A DNA stretch of 11,075 nt from Actinobacteria bacterium 13_1_20CM_4_69_9 (GTDB taxonomy: Bacteria; Actinomycetota; Thermoleophilia; Gaiellales; Gaiellaceae). The notes under the pieces are model-generated. The model was not told the DNA's origin and ran no database searches. It was given only the letters and a program-made list of their open reading frames with translations. A program made the translations under genes and the position numbers. The stretch's first letter is position 1, and each line of letters starts with the position of its first letter. The stretch spans positions 1 through 11,075 of the forward strand of contig MNJC01000109.1 of assembly GCA_001920085.1 (NCBI GenBank), given 5' to 3'. Of this stretch, positions 1 to 6,681 are shown one piece after another.

Positions 1-738
1 CCCAAATCACCGCTCGCCGAGCTCGCACGGACCGAGAACGGCTGGCGCGCACGCTGCGGGGACCACACGATCGACGCCACGACGGTGGTCCTCGCGGCGG
101 GCGGGCGGTGCTACCGCGTCGCCCAGGAGCGGGGCGAGCTCTCGACGAACCATCCGGGCGCGACCGGCGAGGTCACGCAGATCGCGGTCGAGCTCGGCGC
201 AGAGCTGCGCGACTTCGACGCGCTGCAGTACCACCCGAACGGCGGTGCGTGGCCGCAGAACATGCAGGGCTACTCGATTCCGGAGACGACGCGCGCGTAC
301 GGCGCCGTGCTCCTGAACGCCGACGGCGAGGAGTTCACCGAGTCGCTCGGCCCGCGAGACGCCGTGAGCCAGGCGATCTTCGACGAGGTGGAGAAAGGCA
401 AGGGCGTCGAGACCCCCGACGGCCGCCCTGCGGTGTATCTGGACACGACTCGCATCGCCGAGGAGGACGCGAATGTCTCTCTGCCGTACATGCTGCGCCG
501 GTACCGTGCCGGCGGGATCGATCCGCTGAAGGAGCGCATCCTCACCTACCCCGTCCTCCACTACCAGAACGGCGGCCTCGTCATCGACATGGACGCGCAG
601 ACGACGCTCGAAGGGGTCTACGCGTGCGGCGAGATCGCCGGCGGCACGCACGGCAGGAACCGCATGATGGGCAACTCGTTACTCGAATGCTGCGTGTTCG
701 GACGGCGCGCAGGAAAGGCGGCAGCCGAATCAGCATGA
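1..738 (+). CDS. Fumarate reductase/succinate dehydrogenase-type FAD flavoprotein, 5'-truncated by window edge
   Basis: The 3' part of an FAD-dependent flavoprotein subunit of the SdhA/FrdA/L-aspartate oxidase family, which interconverts fumarate and succinate or acts on related dicarboxylates. The frame is open from base 1, so the N-terminal dinucleotide-binding fold lies upstream. Visible motifs are VVLAAGG (codons 85-105), the TGE-containing block near 163-171, LQYHPNGG (223-246, matching the QFHPTG block), an active-site-like Arg in TTRAYGAVLLN (near 292), LHYQNGGLVID (556-588), the C-terminal FAD block GVYACGEIAGG (613-645) and RNRMMGNSLLECCVFGRRAG. It stops straight after that FAD block, so the helical C-terminal domain of canonical SdhA and L-aspartate oxidase is absent. 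No iron-sulfur or cytochrome b subunit follows, so a soluble reductase is possible. A 52-base gap separates it from the hydro-lyase alpha gene. The family is clear; the exact substrate is not. Confidence 0.85.
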   Translation, partial: PKSPLAELARTENGWRARCGDHTIDATTVVLAAGGRCYRVAQERGELSTNHPGATGEVTQIAVELGAELRDFDALQYHPNGGAWPQNMQGYSIPETTRAYGAVLLNADGEEFTESLGPRDAVSQAIFDEVEKGKGVETPDGRPAVYLDTTRIAEEDANVSLPYMLRRYRAGGIDPLKERILTYPVLHYQNGGLVIDMDAQTTLEGVYACGEIAGGTHGRNRMMGNSLLECCVFGRRAGKAAAESA

Positions 739-780
739 CTGTGCTACGCACCCAAAGTACGCGCCGCGGTCGAGCGCGAA

Positions 781-786
781 GAGGAA
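781..786 (+). promoter_or_regulatory. Ribosome binding site for the hydro-lyase alpha subunit
   Basis: GAGGAA lies 4 bases before the ATG at 791. It supports that start over the upstream readings of the same region. The 52-base gap 739-790 shows no convincing terminator hairpin, so read-through from the flavoprotein gene is likely. Confidence 0.6.
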
Positions 787-790
787 CGCC

Positions 791-1690
791 ATGACGACAT
801 CCGTAACGACAGATCTCGAAGCGGCCGTAGAAGACGCGGCGGCGTACCTGTACGTCTGGGCGCTGAAGGACATCCCGCAGGACCTGCGCGATGCGTTGGC
901 CGACGCGGCAACAAAGGAGACGTCCGTGCCGGGGCAGCGCGTGCTGCAGACGATCCTGAAGAACGTACAGATCGCGGACACGGACAAGAACCTCGTCTGC
1001 CAGGACACCGGCATCGCCGTGTACACGTGCCGCGTCGGCGAGCATTTTTCCCTGCATCCGGCGCGAATTTACGCAGCGCTGAAGACCGGCACCGAGCGCG
1101 CGACGATCGAGCATCCGCTGCGCTCGAACGCCGTGCACACGATCACGCGCGAGAACACGGGGCCGAACACCGGCTACCGCTTGCCGATCGTGCACTGGGA
1201 GTTCATCCCGGATTGGGATGGCCTCGACGTCAAGTGCGTGCCGAAGGGATCCGGCAGCGAGAACATGTCGTTCCTCAAGATGTGCGTCCCCGCCGACGGC
1301 GTGAAGGGGATCAAGCAGTTCGTGCTCGAGTCGATCGTCGGCGCGGGTGGCAAGCCGTGCCCGCCGGGAATCGTGGGCGTCGGCATCGGCGGCAGCGCCG
1401 ACTACGCGATGTACCTCGCCAAGGAGGCGATCGCGCGCCCGGTCGGCACGCGCAATCCCGACCCGCACGTCGCGAAGCTGGAGGAGGAGCTCTTCGAGCT
1501 GCTGAACGAGACCGGAATCGGCCCGATGGGCCTCGGTGGCGACGTGACCGTGCTGCAGTGCCACATCGAGCACGCAGACACGCACATGACGCTCAATCCC
1601 GTCGCGGTCAACTACCAGTGCTGGGCCGCGCGCCGCGCGACCGCGCACGTCAATGCCGCCGGTGAAGTGGACTACGACCGTGAGTTCTAA
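791..1690 (+). CDS. Class I (Fe-S) fumarase / L-tartrate dehydratase-type hydro-lyase, alpha subunit
   Basis: A 299-residue alpha subunit of the two-subunit, oxygen-sensitive class I hydro-lyases (fumarase MmcB-like, tartrate dehydratase TtdA-like), which reversibly hydrate fumarate to malate or dehydrate tartrate through a [4Fe-4S] cluster. The three expected cluster cysteines are present: C70 in LVCQDTG, C190 in KPCPPG and C277 in NYQCWAARR. Other family blocks are ENTGPNTGYRLP (121-132), the PKGSGSEN motif (151-158), GVGIGGSADYA (196-206) and HADTHMTLNPVAVN (261-274). The length matches the usual TtdA/FumA-alpha size of about 300. The catalytic Fe-S half is here, and the beta subunit overlaps its 3' end. 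Motifs do not separate fumarase from tartrate dehydratase. The neighbouring fumarate reductase-type flavoprotein favours a fumarate/malate-like substrate, but that is inference. Confidence 0.92.
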   Translation: MTTSVTTDLEAAVEDAAAYLYVWALKDIPQDLRDALADAATKETSVPGQRVLQTILKNVQIADTDKNLVCQDTGIAVYTCRVGEHFSLHPARIYAALKTGTERATIEHPLRSNAVHTITRENTGPNTGYRLPIVHWEFIPDWDGLDVKCVPKGSGSENMSFLKMCVPADGVKGIKQFVLESIVGAGGKPCPPGIVGVGIGGSADYAMYLAKEAIARPVGTRNPDPHVAKLEEELFELLNETGIGPMGLGGDVTVLQCHIEHADTHMTLNPVAVNYQCWAARRATAHVNAAGEVDYDREF

Positions 1691-2264
1691 ACGGCTGACC
1701 TTCCCGGCGGACGAGGCTGCGATCCGCGAGCTGCGCGCCGGCGACGAGGTTCTCGTCGACGGACACATCATCGGCATCCGTGACCGCACCCAGATGCGCA
1801 TCTTCGACGAGGGCGTCGAGCCGCCGCTCGACCTGAACGGCGCCTTCCTGCTGCACACCGCACCCGGAGTGCGCAAGCTTGGGCCCGGCAAGTACGAGAA
1901 GGTCTGCATCGGCACGACGACGTCGGCGCGGATGGTGCGCTTCACAGAAGGGCTCGGCCGAGACTACGGCGTGCGCGCGATCTGCGGCAAGGGCGGTCTG
2001 CCAGACGAGGCGATCGAGCCGATGCAGCGGCTCGGGATGGTCTACTTCGCGATCGTCGGCGGCGCCGCTGCGCTCGAGACGACGCAGATCGAGGAGATCG
2101 AGGAGGTCTACTGGGAGGAGCTCATGCCCGAGTGCCTCTGGAAGTTCCGTGTCAAGGACTTCGGGCCGCTGACGGTCGGCATCGACGCGCACGGCAACTC
2201 GCTCTTCCACGACGTCCAGGAGCAGGCGCAGGAGAAGTTGAAGGAGCTCTTTGCTCGTCTTTGA
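1680..2264 (+). CDS. Class I fumarase / L-tartrate dehydratase-type hydro-lyase, beta subunit
   Basis: The 194-residue beta subunit (TtdB/MmcC-like), which completes the heteromeric Fe-S hydro-lyase and supplies substrate-binding residues. The signature GTTTSARM (78-85) corresponds to the GPTTSGRM block of class I fumarases. Further family features are ICGKGGLP (101-108), the AIVGGAAAL segment (124-132) and a C-terminal block around ECLWKFRVKDFGPLTVGIDAHG (151-172). The chosen start is GTG 1680, which overlaps the alpha gene by 11 bases and has a purine-rich GGTGAAG about 10 bases upstream. An in-frame ATG at 1653 would add nine residues and overlap more. The overlap suggests coupled translation and equimolar subunits. 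The 3' end overlaps the start of the ComA-like gene. Confidence 0.9.
   Translation: MSSKRLTFPADEAAIRELRAGDEVLVDGHIIGIRDRTQMRIFDEGVEPPLDLNGAFLLHTAPGVRKLGPGKYEKVCIGTTTSARMVRFTEGLGRDYGVRAICGKGGLPDEAIEPMQRLGMVYFAIVGGAAALETTQIEEIEEVYWEELMPECLWKFRVKDFGPLTVGIDAHGNSLFHDVQEQAQEKLKELFARL
2241..2246 (+). promoter_or_regulatory. Ribosome binding site for the ComA-like reading frame
   Basis: AAGGAG inside the 3' end of the hydro-lyase beta gene lies 4 bases before TTG 2251. It supports this unusual start codon and a 14-base gene overlap. Confidence 0.5.
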
Positions 2265-2878
2265 GAAACACCACGGCCTGACGCACGTCCTCGACAAGGG
2301 CCTCGGCCCACGCGCGTGGGAAGACGTGCTCGAGGTCTCCGGCGAGCACATCTCGATCGTCAAGCTCGGTTGGGGCACGGCCGCCGTCACCGCCAACCTG
2401 GAGCGCAAGCTCGAGGTCCTGCGCGAGAAGCCCGTCGTGATCGGCGGGACGTACTTCGAGGTCGTCTACGCGAAGGACCGGCTCGGTTCTGTCGGAGGTC
2501 GGGTCGAAGGACTCCTCGGTGGAGTACACGGCCGACCAGTGGGTGCAGTGGCTGCAGGAAGACCTCGAGGCCGGCGCCTGGAAGGTGATCACCGAGGCGC
2601 GCGAGAGCGGAACAGCCGGCATCTTCGACTCGGCCGGCGGCATGCGCACCGACCTGATCGGCGAGATCGCCCTGACCGTCGGGCCGGCCAACGTCATCTT
2701 CGAGGCCCCGACGAAGGCGGCCCAGGTGTGGTTCATCAAGCAGTTCGGCGTAAGCGTGAACCTCGGGAACATCCCGCCCGACGAGGTGATCCCGCTCGCG
2801 ACGCTGCGCTACGGCTTGCGCGGCGACACGCTGAAGGAGGTGCTCCTTGGCGACCGCGCCGGCACTCCGGCTCCCTGA
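2251..2878 (+). pseudogene. comA: Phosphosulfolactate synthase (ComA family), internally deleted and frameshifted
   Basis: A homologue of (2R)-phospho-3-sulfolactate synthase, which adds sulfite to phosphoenolpyruvate (ComA of archaeal coenzyme M synthesis, YitD in Bacillus). The N-terminal part (2251 to about 2485, frame 1) shows GLTHVLDKGLGPRAWEDVL, the conserved SIVKLGWGTA (35-44) and IGGTYFE (64-70). The C-terminal part (about 2486-2878, frame 2) shows VLSEVGSKD, a typical family block, then KVITEARESGTAGIF, NVIFEAPTKAAQ, VNLGNIPPDEVIPLATLRYGLRGDT and stop TGA. The middle section, normally about 40 residues including the E-I/V-S-D/N-G active-site strand, is missing. The two halves total about 209 residues against roughly 250 for the family, and the frame changes near 2480-2490. 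As written, no functional enzyme is made. The flanks carry no other damage, so this is either a recent lesion or a sequence/assembly error. Location directly before cysH fits a sulfite-consuming role. Confidence 0.82.
2834..2842 (+). promoter_or_regulatory. Ribosome binding site deciding the cysH TTG start
   Basis: AAGGAGGTG, a near-perfect Shine-Dalgarno sequence within the 3' end of the comA remnant, ends 4 bases before TTG 2847. No ATG or GTG is similarly placed, so it argues for initiation at TTG. Confidence 0.65.
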
Positions 2879-3533
2879 CGTCGAGACGATGGGCGCCGAG
2901 GACGTGCTGCGCTGGGCGCACGAGCAGTTCGGCGACCGCATGTGTCTTACATGCTCGTGGCAGCGCCAGTCATCGGTGTTGATCCACATGGTCAGCGAGC
3001 TGGGGCTCGACGTCCCGATCGTCGAGCTCGACACGCTGGTGCTCTTCCCCGAGACGTACGAGACGCGCGGCCGGCTCGTCGACCGCTACGGACTGAAGCT
3101 GCAGTCCTTCCGGCCGATCGACGCGCCCGACAAGCTCTGGGAGACCGAGCCCGATCGCTGCTGCCACATCCGCAAGGTGGAGCCGCTCGAGCGGGCGCTC
3201 GCACCGTACGACGCGTGGATCACCGGCATCCGCCGCGAGCAGGCCCTCACGCGTGCGAACGCGCAGAAGATCGAATGGTCGGAGCGCTACGGCGTCTGGA
3301 AGGTGCAGCCCATCGTCGACTGGGACGTCAAGCGCGTCGAGGCGTACATCCACGTGAACGAGATTCCGTACAACCCGCTGCACGACCGGGGCTACCCGTC
3401 GATCGGCTGCATCCCGTGCACTCGCGCGGTCGCGGCCGGCGACGACGAGCGCTCGGGTCGCTGGGCCGGCTCGAACAAGCTCGAGTGCGGCATTCACATC
3501 AACGCACCCCTGATCAAGGAGAGCAATGACTGA
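2847..3533 (+). CDS. cysH: Assimilatory adenylylsulfate (APS) reductase, [4Fe-4S] type
   Basis: A 228-residue PAPS/APS reductase family enzyme that reduces activated sulfate to sulfite in cytosolic sulfate assimilation, using thioredoxin-type electrons. Visible features are the adenylyl-binding loop region TCSWQRQSSVLIHM (35-48), LDTLVLFPETYETR (61-74), CCHIRK (105-110), the GIRREQ block (127-132), W-x-V-Q-P-I-VDW (151-159), CIPC (188-191) and the catalytic ECGIH (213-217) near the C-terminus. The CC...CxxC cysteine set binds a [4Fe-4S] cluster and marks enzymes that use APS (some also PAPS), unlike the E. coli PAPS-only enzyme. Start is TTG 2847 after a strong Shine-Dalgarno. It overlaps the comA remnant by 32 bases and cysC by 8. 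Its product, sulfite, is the substrate of ComA. Confidence 0.93.
   Translation: MATAPALRLPDVETMGAEDVLRWAHEQFGDRMCLTCSWQRQSSVLIHMVSELGLDVPIVELDTLVLFPETYETRGRLVDRYGLKLQSFRPIDAPDKLWETEPDRCCHIRKVEPLERALAPYDAWITGIRREQALTRANAQKIEWSERYGVWKVQPIVDWDVKRVEAYIHVNEIPYNPLHDRGYPSIGCIPCTRAVAAGDDERSGRWAGSNKLECGIHINAPLIKESND
3516..3521 (+). promoter_or_regulatory. Ribosome binding site for cysC
   Basis: AAGGAG within the last codons of cysH lies 4 bases before ATG 3526. It supports the 8-base cysH/cysC overlap. Confidence 0.6.
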
Positions 3534-4077
3534 CGGATTCACCCTCTGGTTCACGGGTCTCTCGGGAGCCGGAAAGACGACGATTGCCGAGCTGGTCCGG
3601 CCGGAGCTGGAGCGGCGCGGCCGGCTGGTCGAGTGGCTCGACGGCGACGAGGTACGCGAGCATCTCTCCAAGGGGCTCGGCTTCTCGAAGGAGGACCGCG
3701 ACACGAACATCGACCGCATCGGCTGGGTCGCGTCGCGCCTGACGCGCCACGGCGCAGCCGTGATCGTCTCCGCCATCTCCCCGTATCGCGAGGCGCGGCA
3801 GAACGCGCGCGAGATGATCGAGGCCAACGGGACGTTCGTCGAGGTGTTCGTCGACGCGTCGGTGGACGAATGCGCACGCCGCGACGTCAAGGGCCTGTAC
3901 GAGAAGGCGTTCAAGGGCGAGATCAAGGAGTTCACCGGGGTCTCAGATCCCTACGAGGCGCCCGAGCAACCCGAGCTCCGCATCGAGTCCGAGCACGAGG
4001 AGCCGGAGGAGAGCGCGCAGCGCATCCTCGAACTGCTCGAGCAGCGCGGGCTGATTCCCGCCGCGGTGCCGGCATGA
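3526..4077 (+). CDS. cysC: Adenylylsulfate (APS) kinase
   Basis: A 183-residue APS kinase that phosphorylates APS at the 3' hydroxyl with ATP, giving PAPS. The P-loop is GLSGAGKTT (11-19). Next come the DGD motif (39-41), GLGFSKEDRDTNIDRIGWVA (50-69) for APS binding, the SAISPYREAR block (82-91), and the lid region with KGLYEKAFKGEIKEFTGVSDPYE (122-144). This is a stand-alone protein of normal length, not fused to Sat or CysN. It overlaps cysH upstream and shares ATGA with sat downstream. Because the adjacent reductase has the cysteine set of APS-using enzymes, PAPS is probably not needed for reduction. The sulfotransferase at the end of the same operon is a plausible consumer (inference). 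Confidence 0.95.
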   Translation: MTDGFTLWFTGLSGAGKTTIAELVRPELERRGRLVEWLDGDEVREHLSKGLGFSKEDRDTNIDRIGWVASRLTRHGAAVIVSAISPYREARQNAREMIEANGTFVEVFVDASVDECARRDVKGLYEKAFKGEIKEFTGVSDPYEAPEQPELRIESEHEEPEESAQRILELLEQRGLIPAAVPA

Positions 4078-5195
4078 GCGTCGCCACCGAGACGAAGCTG
4101 ATCGCTCCGCACGGGGGCGAGCTCGTCGACCGAACGGGCGAGCGCGCCGACGACCTCGACTCGCTGGAGACGCTCGAGCTCACGTCGCGCGAGCTGTCGG
4201 ACCTCGACATGCTCGCTTCGGGCGCGCTCTCGCCGTTGACCGGTTTCATGAGGCAGGCGGACTACGAGTCGGTGCTCGAGCACATGCGGCTCGTAAACGG
4301 GTTGCCGTGGGCGCTGCCGGTGTGCCTTGCCGTGGACGAGGCGCCGGGCTCCGACCGCGTCGCGCTGTCGCGAAACGCCGTGCTCGAGGTCGAGGACGTC
4401 TATGCGTACGACAAGGAGCGCGAGGCGCAGCAGGCGTTCGGGACGACCGACGCGAAGCATCCGGGTGTCGAGCGCCTCTACGCGCAGAAGCCGCTCTACC
4501 TCGCCGGACGCGTCACGGTCTTCCAACGGGCAGAGCCGTCGTTTCCGGAGCTCGCGCTCGATCCCACCGACACCCGCGCCGCGTTCGCCGAGCGCGGCTG
4601 GAAGCGCGTCGTCGGCTTCCAGACGCGAAACCCGATCCACCGGGCGCACGAGTATCTGACGAAGGTCGCGTTGGAGACCGTCGACGGATTGCTCATCCAT
4701 CCGCTCGTCGGCGACACGAAGTCGGACGACGTCCCGTCGAAGACGCGCGTGGAGTGCTACCGCGTCCTGCTCGACGGGTACTACCCGGCCGACCGCGTCG
4801 TGCTCAGCGCGTTCCCGGCGGCGATGCGCTACGCCGGCCCCCGCGAGGCAATCTGGCACGCGATCTGCCGCAAGAACTACGGCTGCTCGCACTTCATCGT
4901 CGGCCGCGACCATGCGGGCGTCGGGGACTACTACGGCACGTACGACGCGCAGCTGATCTTCGACGAGTTCGAGCCGCACGAGCTCGACATCGAGCCGATG
5001 TTCTTCGAGCACTCCTTCTGGTGCAGGGCGTGCGGCTCGATGGCCTCGGCGAAGACGTGCCCGCACGGCGCAGACGAGCACGTGTTCCTCTCGGGCACGA
5101 AGGTCAGGGAGATGCTCGGAAACGGCGAGCTGCCGCCGAGCGAGTTCTCGCGGCCGGAGGTCGCGCAGGTCCTGATCGAGGCGTACCGCGCATAG
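4074..5195 (+). CDS. sat: Sulfate adenylyltransferase (ATP sulfurylase), homo-oligomeric Sat type
   Basis: A 373-residue ATP sulfurylase that makes APS and pyrophosphate from sulfate and ATP, the entry step for both CysH and CysC. Motifs are SPLTGFM (53-59), QTRNPIHRAHEYL (183-195, the nucleotide-binding HxxH-type block), HPLVGDTKSDD (209-219), MRYAGPREA (251-259), GRDHAGVG (277-284) and SGTKVREML (340-348). A probable zinc-binding site is formed by CRAC (317-320) and TCPH (328-331), as in single-domain bacterial Sat proteins. No C-terminal kinase domain is present, consistent with a separate cysC. ATG 4074 overlaps the cysC stop as ATGA, with no clear Shine-Dalgarno, so it likely depends on coupled translation. 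The segment around residues 90-108 is slightly compact, but the frame is intact. Confidence 0.95.
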   Translation: MSVATETKLIAPHGGELVDRTGERADDLDSLETLELTSRELSDLDMLASGALSPLTGFMRQADYESVLEHMRLVNGLPWALPVCLAVDEAPGSDRVALSRNAVLEVEDVYAYDKEREAQQAFGTTDAKHPGVERLYAQKPLYLAGRVTVFQRAEPSFPELALDPTDTRAAFAERGWKRVVGFQTRNPIHRAHEYLTKVALETVDGLLIHPLVGDTKSDDVPSKTRVECYRVLLDGYYPADRVVLSAFPAAMRYAGPREAIWHAICRKNYGCSHFIVGRDHAGVGDYYGTYDAQLIFDEFEPHELDIEPMFFEHSFWCRACGSMASAKTCPHGADEHVFLSGTKVREMLGNGELPPSEFSRPEVAQVLIEAYRA

Positions 5196-6176
5196 ATGAC
5201 CTGGCAGTTCACCCTGACGGGGCTGCTGATCGGCGTCCTCGTCGGGCTGACGGGGATGGGCGGCGGCTCGCTGATGACGCCGATCCTCGTCATCGCCTTC
5301 GGCTTCAAGCCGACGTACGCGGTCGGCACGGACATCCTGCACGGCGCCGTCTTCAAGTCGTTCGGCGCCGTTCGGCATCGCCGGCTCGGCAACGTCCACG
5401 CGCACCTGACCCTGTGGATGTTCCTCGGCTCCGGGCCGATGTCGCTCCTCGGCGTCGCGACCGCGGGCTGGCTGGCCGACGCGTATGGCGACGGTGTTCA
5501 GTCCGCTCTTAGCTACGCGATCGGCGCCGCGCTGATTCTCGGCGCGATCGGCCTCGTGCTCAAGACCTTCGTGAAGCGCGGAGTGCAACCGAGCGAGGCC
5601 GCCTTCATCATGCAGCGCAAGGACAGGGTGCGCGCCGTGATCCTCGGCGCCGTCTTCGGCTACATCGTCGGCCTGACCTCCGTGGGCAGCGGAACGTTCT
5701 TCGGCCTCGTGATGGTGATGATCTATCCGTTGACCATCGCCCGGATCGTGGGGACCGACATCTTCCACGCCGCCGCCCTGCTATGGGTGGCGGGCATCGG
5801 CCACCTCGTGCAGGGCAACGTCGACCTGCACGCGACCGCCTGGCTGCTGCTCGGCTCGATTCCCGGGATCTGGATCTCGAGCCGGTTCACCGTGCATCTG
5901 CCGCAGGACGCGCTGCGTCTCGGCCTCGCGGGCGTGCTCGCGCTGAGCGGGATCAAGCTGCTGAACGTTCCGGAGGCGAGCTACGTGATCGCCGTCGGCC
6001 TCGCGCTCGGTCTCGGCGCGTTCGTCGTTTGGCTGCTCCTACAATCGCGGAGCCGTGAAGCGGAACGCGCCGATGATTCTCGTGCTGCTGTTGCTGACGG
6101 CGACGGCGACGGCGTTCGTGGTGACGCAGCACTTGAAGCTCGAGCCGAGCCCGATCTCGCAGACGCACGTCGATAA
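5196..6176 (+). CDS. TauE/SafE-family sulfite/sulfonate/sulfate permease, with odd overlapping C-terminal tail
   Basis: A 326-residue integral membrane protein of the TauE/SafE (DUF81) family, anion permeases linked to export of sulfite or sulfoacetate and, in some systems, sulfate uptake. It shows the expected two-fold internal repeat: GMGGGSLMTP (20-29) with GTDILHGA (44-51), then SVGSGTFFG (162-170) with GTDIFHAA (186-193). Hydrophobic segments fall at about 5-35, 72-92, 105-125, 147-180, 192-206, 214-230, 241-255 and 262-283. ATG directly abuts the sat stop (TAG-ATG). No sulfate ABC transporter is visible, so it could import sulfate or relieve sulfite from CysH. The last 40 residues are charged, low in complexity and read through the next gene in another frame, so they may be a by-product of a lost stop codon. 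Confidence 0.88.
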   Translation: MTWQFTLTGLLIGVLVGLTGMGGGSLMTPILVIAFGFKPTYAVGTDILHGAVFKSFGAVRHRRLGNVHAHLTLWMFLGSGPMSLLGVATAGWLADAYGDGVQSALSYAIGAALILGAIGLVLKTFVKRGVQPSEAAFIMQRKDRVRAVILGAVFGYIVGLTSVGSGTFFGLVMVMIYPLTIARIVGTDIFHAAALLWVAGIGHLVQGNVDLHATAWLLLGSIPGIWISSRFTVHLPQDALRLGLAGVLALSGIKLLNVPEASYVIAVGLALGLGAFVVWLLLQSRSREAERADDSRAAVADGDGDGVRGDAALEARAEPDLADARR

Positions 6177-6681
6177 GGTCTTCTCGCCCGTCTGCAACTG
6201 CGCGACGAGTTCCGCGCACATCGACTTCGCCATCAGACGTGCCGATCACTTGCGGATCGTCGTGCGGACGCCCTCAGGCTCCGCCGTCGTCGCCGACCGC
6301 GATTTCCCCAAGGGGATGGTGCACGTCAAGTGGGATGGCCGCGGCGTCCCCGATGGCATCTACCACGCGGTCGTCCATATGCAGCGCGCCCAGCGAACGA
6401 TCGACCTGCCCAACCCGATTCGCGTCGACACGGTCAAGCCGACGATCGCGCTGATCAGCATGTCGCGCGACGGTGCACAGACGCTCTTCCGGTACCGCGC
6501 CTCGGAGCCCGCACACGCACTCCTCTTCGTGAACGGAGAACGCCGCATCCGCACGTATTCGACACTCAAGCGCGGGAAGTTCGCCTACGCGGGCCGGCTG
6601 ACCGCGAAGACGCGGCTGGTCCTGCGGGCTCGCGACGTGGCGGGCAACCTCTCGCCGCCGGTCAAGATCTCCAGCCTTTGA
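6055..6681 (+). CDS. Exported protein with FlgD/Ig-like fold, unknown function
   Basis: A 208-residue protein that I cannot assign to a characterised family. It begins with a signal peptide or membrane anchor: MKRNAPMILVLLLLTATATA, Lys/Arg followed by a hydrophobic run (7-23). An FSPVCNC segment (43-49) has paired cysteines that could form a disulfide or bind metal. WDGRGVPDGIYHAVV (93-107) resembles the FlgD-type Ig repeat (WDG...G-x-Y), and RARDVAGNLSPP (191-202) resembles the end of bacterial Ig-like domains, so one or two beta-sandwich domains are likely outside the membrane. GTG 6055 is preferred because it keeps the basic N-terminus; ATG 6073 is the alternative. It overlaps the permease frame by 122 bases and shares TTGA with the sulfotransferase. 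A cell-envelope role is inferred. Confidence 0.75.
   Translation: MKRNAPMILVLLLLTATATAFVVTQHLKLEPSPISQTHVDKVFSPVCNCATSSAHIDFAIRRADHLRIVVRTPSGSAVVADRDFPKGMVHVKWDGRGVPDGIYHAVVHMQRAQRTIDLPNPIRVDTVKPTIALISMSRDGAQTLFRYRASEPAHALLFVNGERRIRTYSTLKRGKFAYAGRLTAKTRLVLRARDVAGNLSPPVKISSL
6096..6113 (+). repeat. Hexanucleotide tandem repeat (GACGGC)x3
   Basis: Three perfect GACGGC copies lie inside the zone shared by the permease tail and the signal peptide of the next gene. They encode DGDGDG in one frame and alternating Ala/Thr in the other. Unit changes would keep both frames. Confidence 0.6.

Noticed and set aside
1653..1679. ATG 1653 as the start of the hydro-lyase beta gene
   Set aside because: It is possible, but the added residues show no similarity and GTG 1680 has better spacing from a purine-rich site and a shorter overlap.
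581..1945. Long minus-strand open frame (454 codons) opposite the hydro-lyase genes
   Set aside because: It has no recognisable motif and is the mirror of well-supported alpha and beta subunit genes.
2480..2520. Programmed ribosomal frameshift in comA
   Set aside because: No slippery heptamer is visible, and a shift alone would still leave about 40 conserved residues missing, so a deletion explains the data better.
3951..5768. Very long open frame on the minus strand (605 codons) opposite cysC, sat and the permease gene
   Set aside because: It lies opposite three clear genes, its translation is rich in R, E, A, D and H with no family motif, and long antisense frames are expected in GC-rich DNA.
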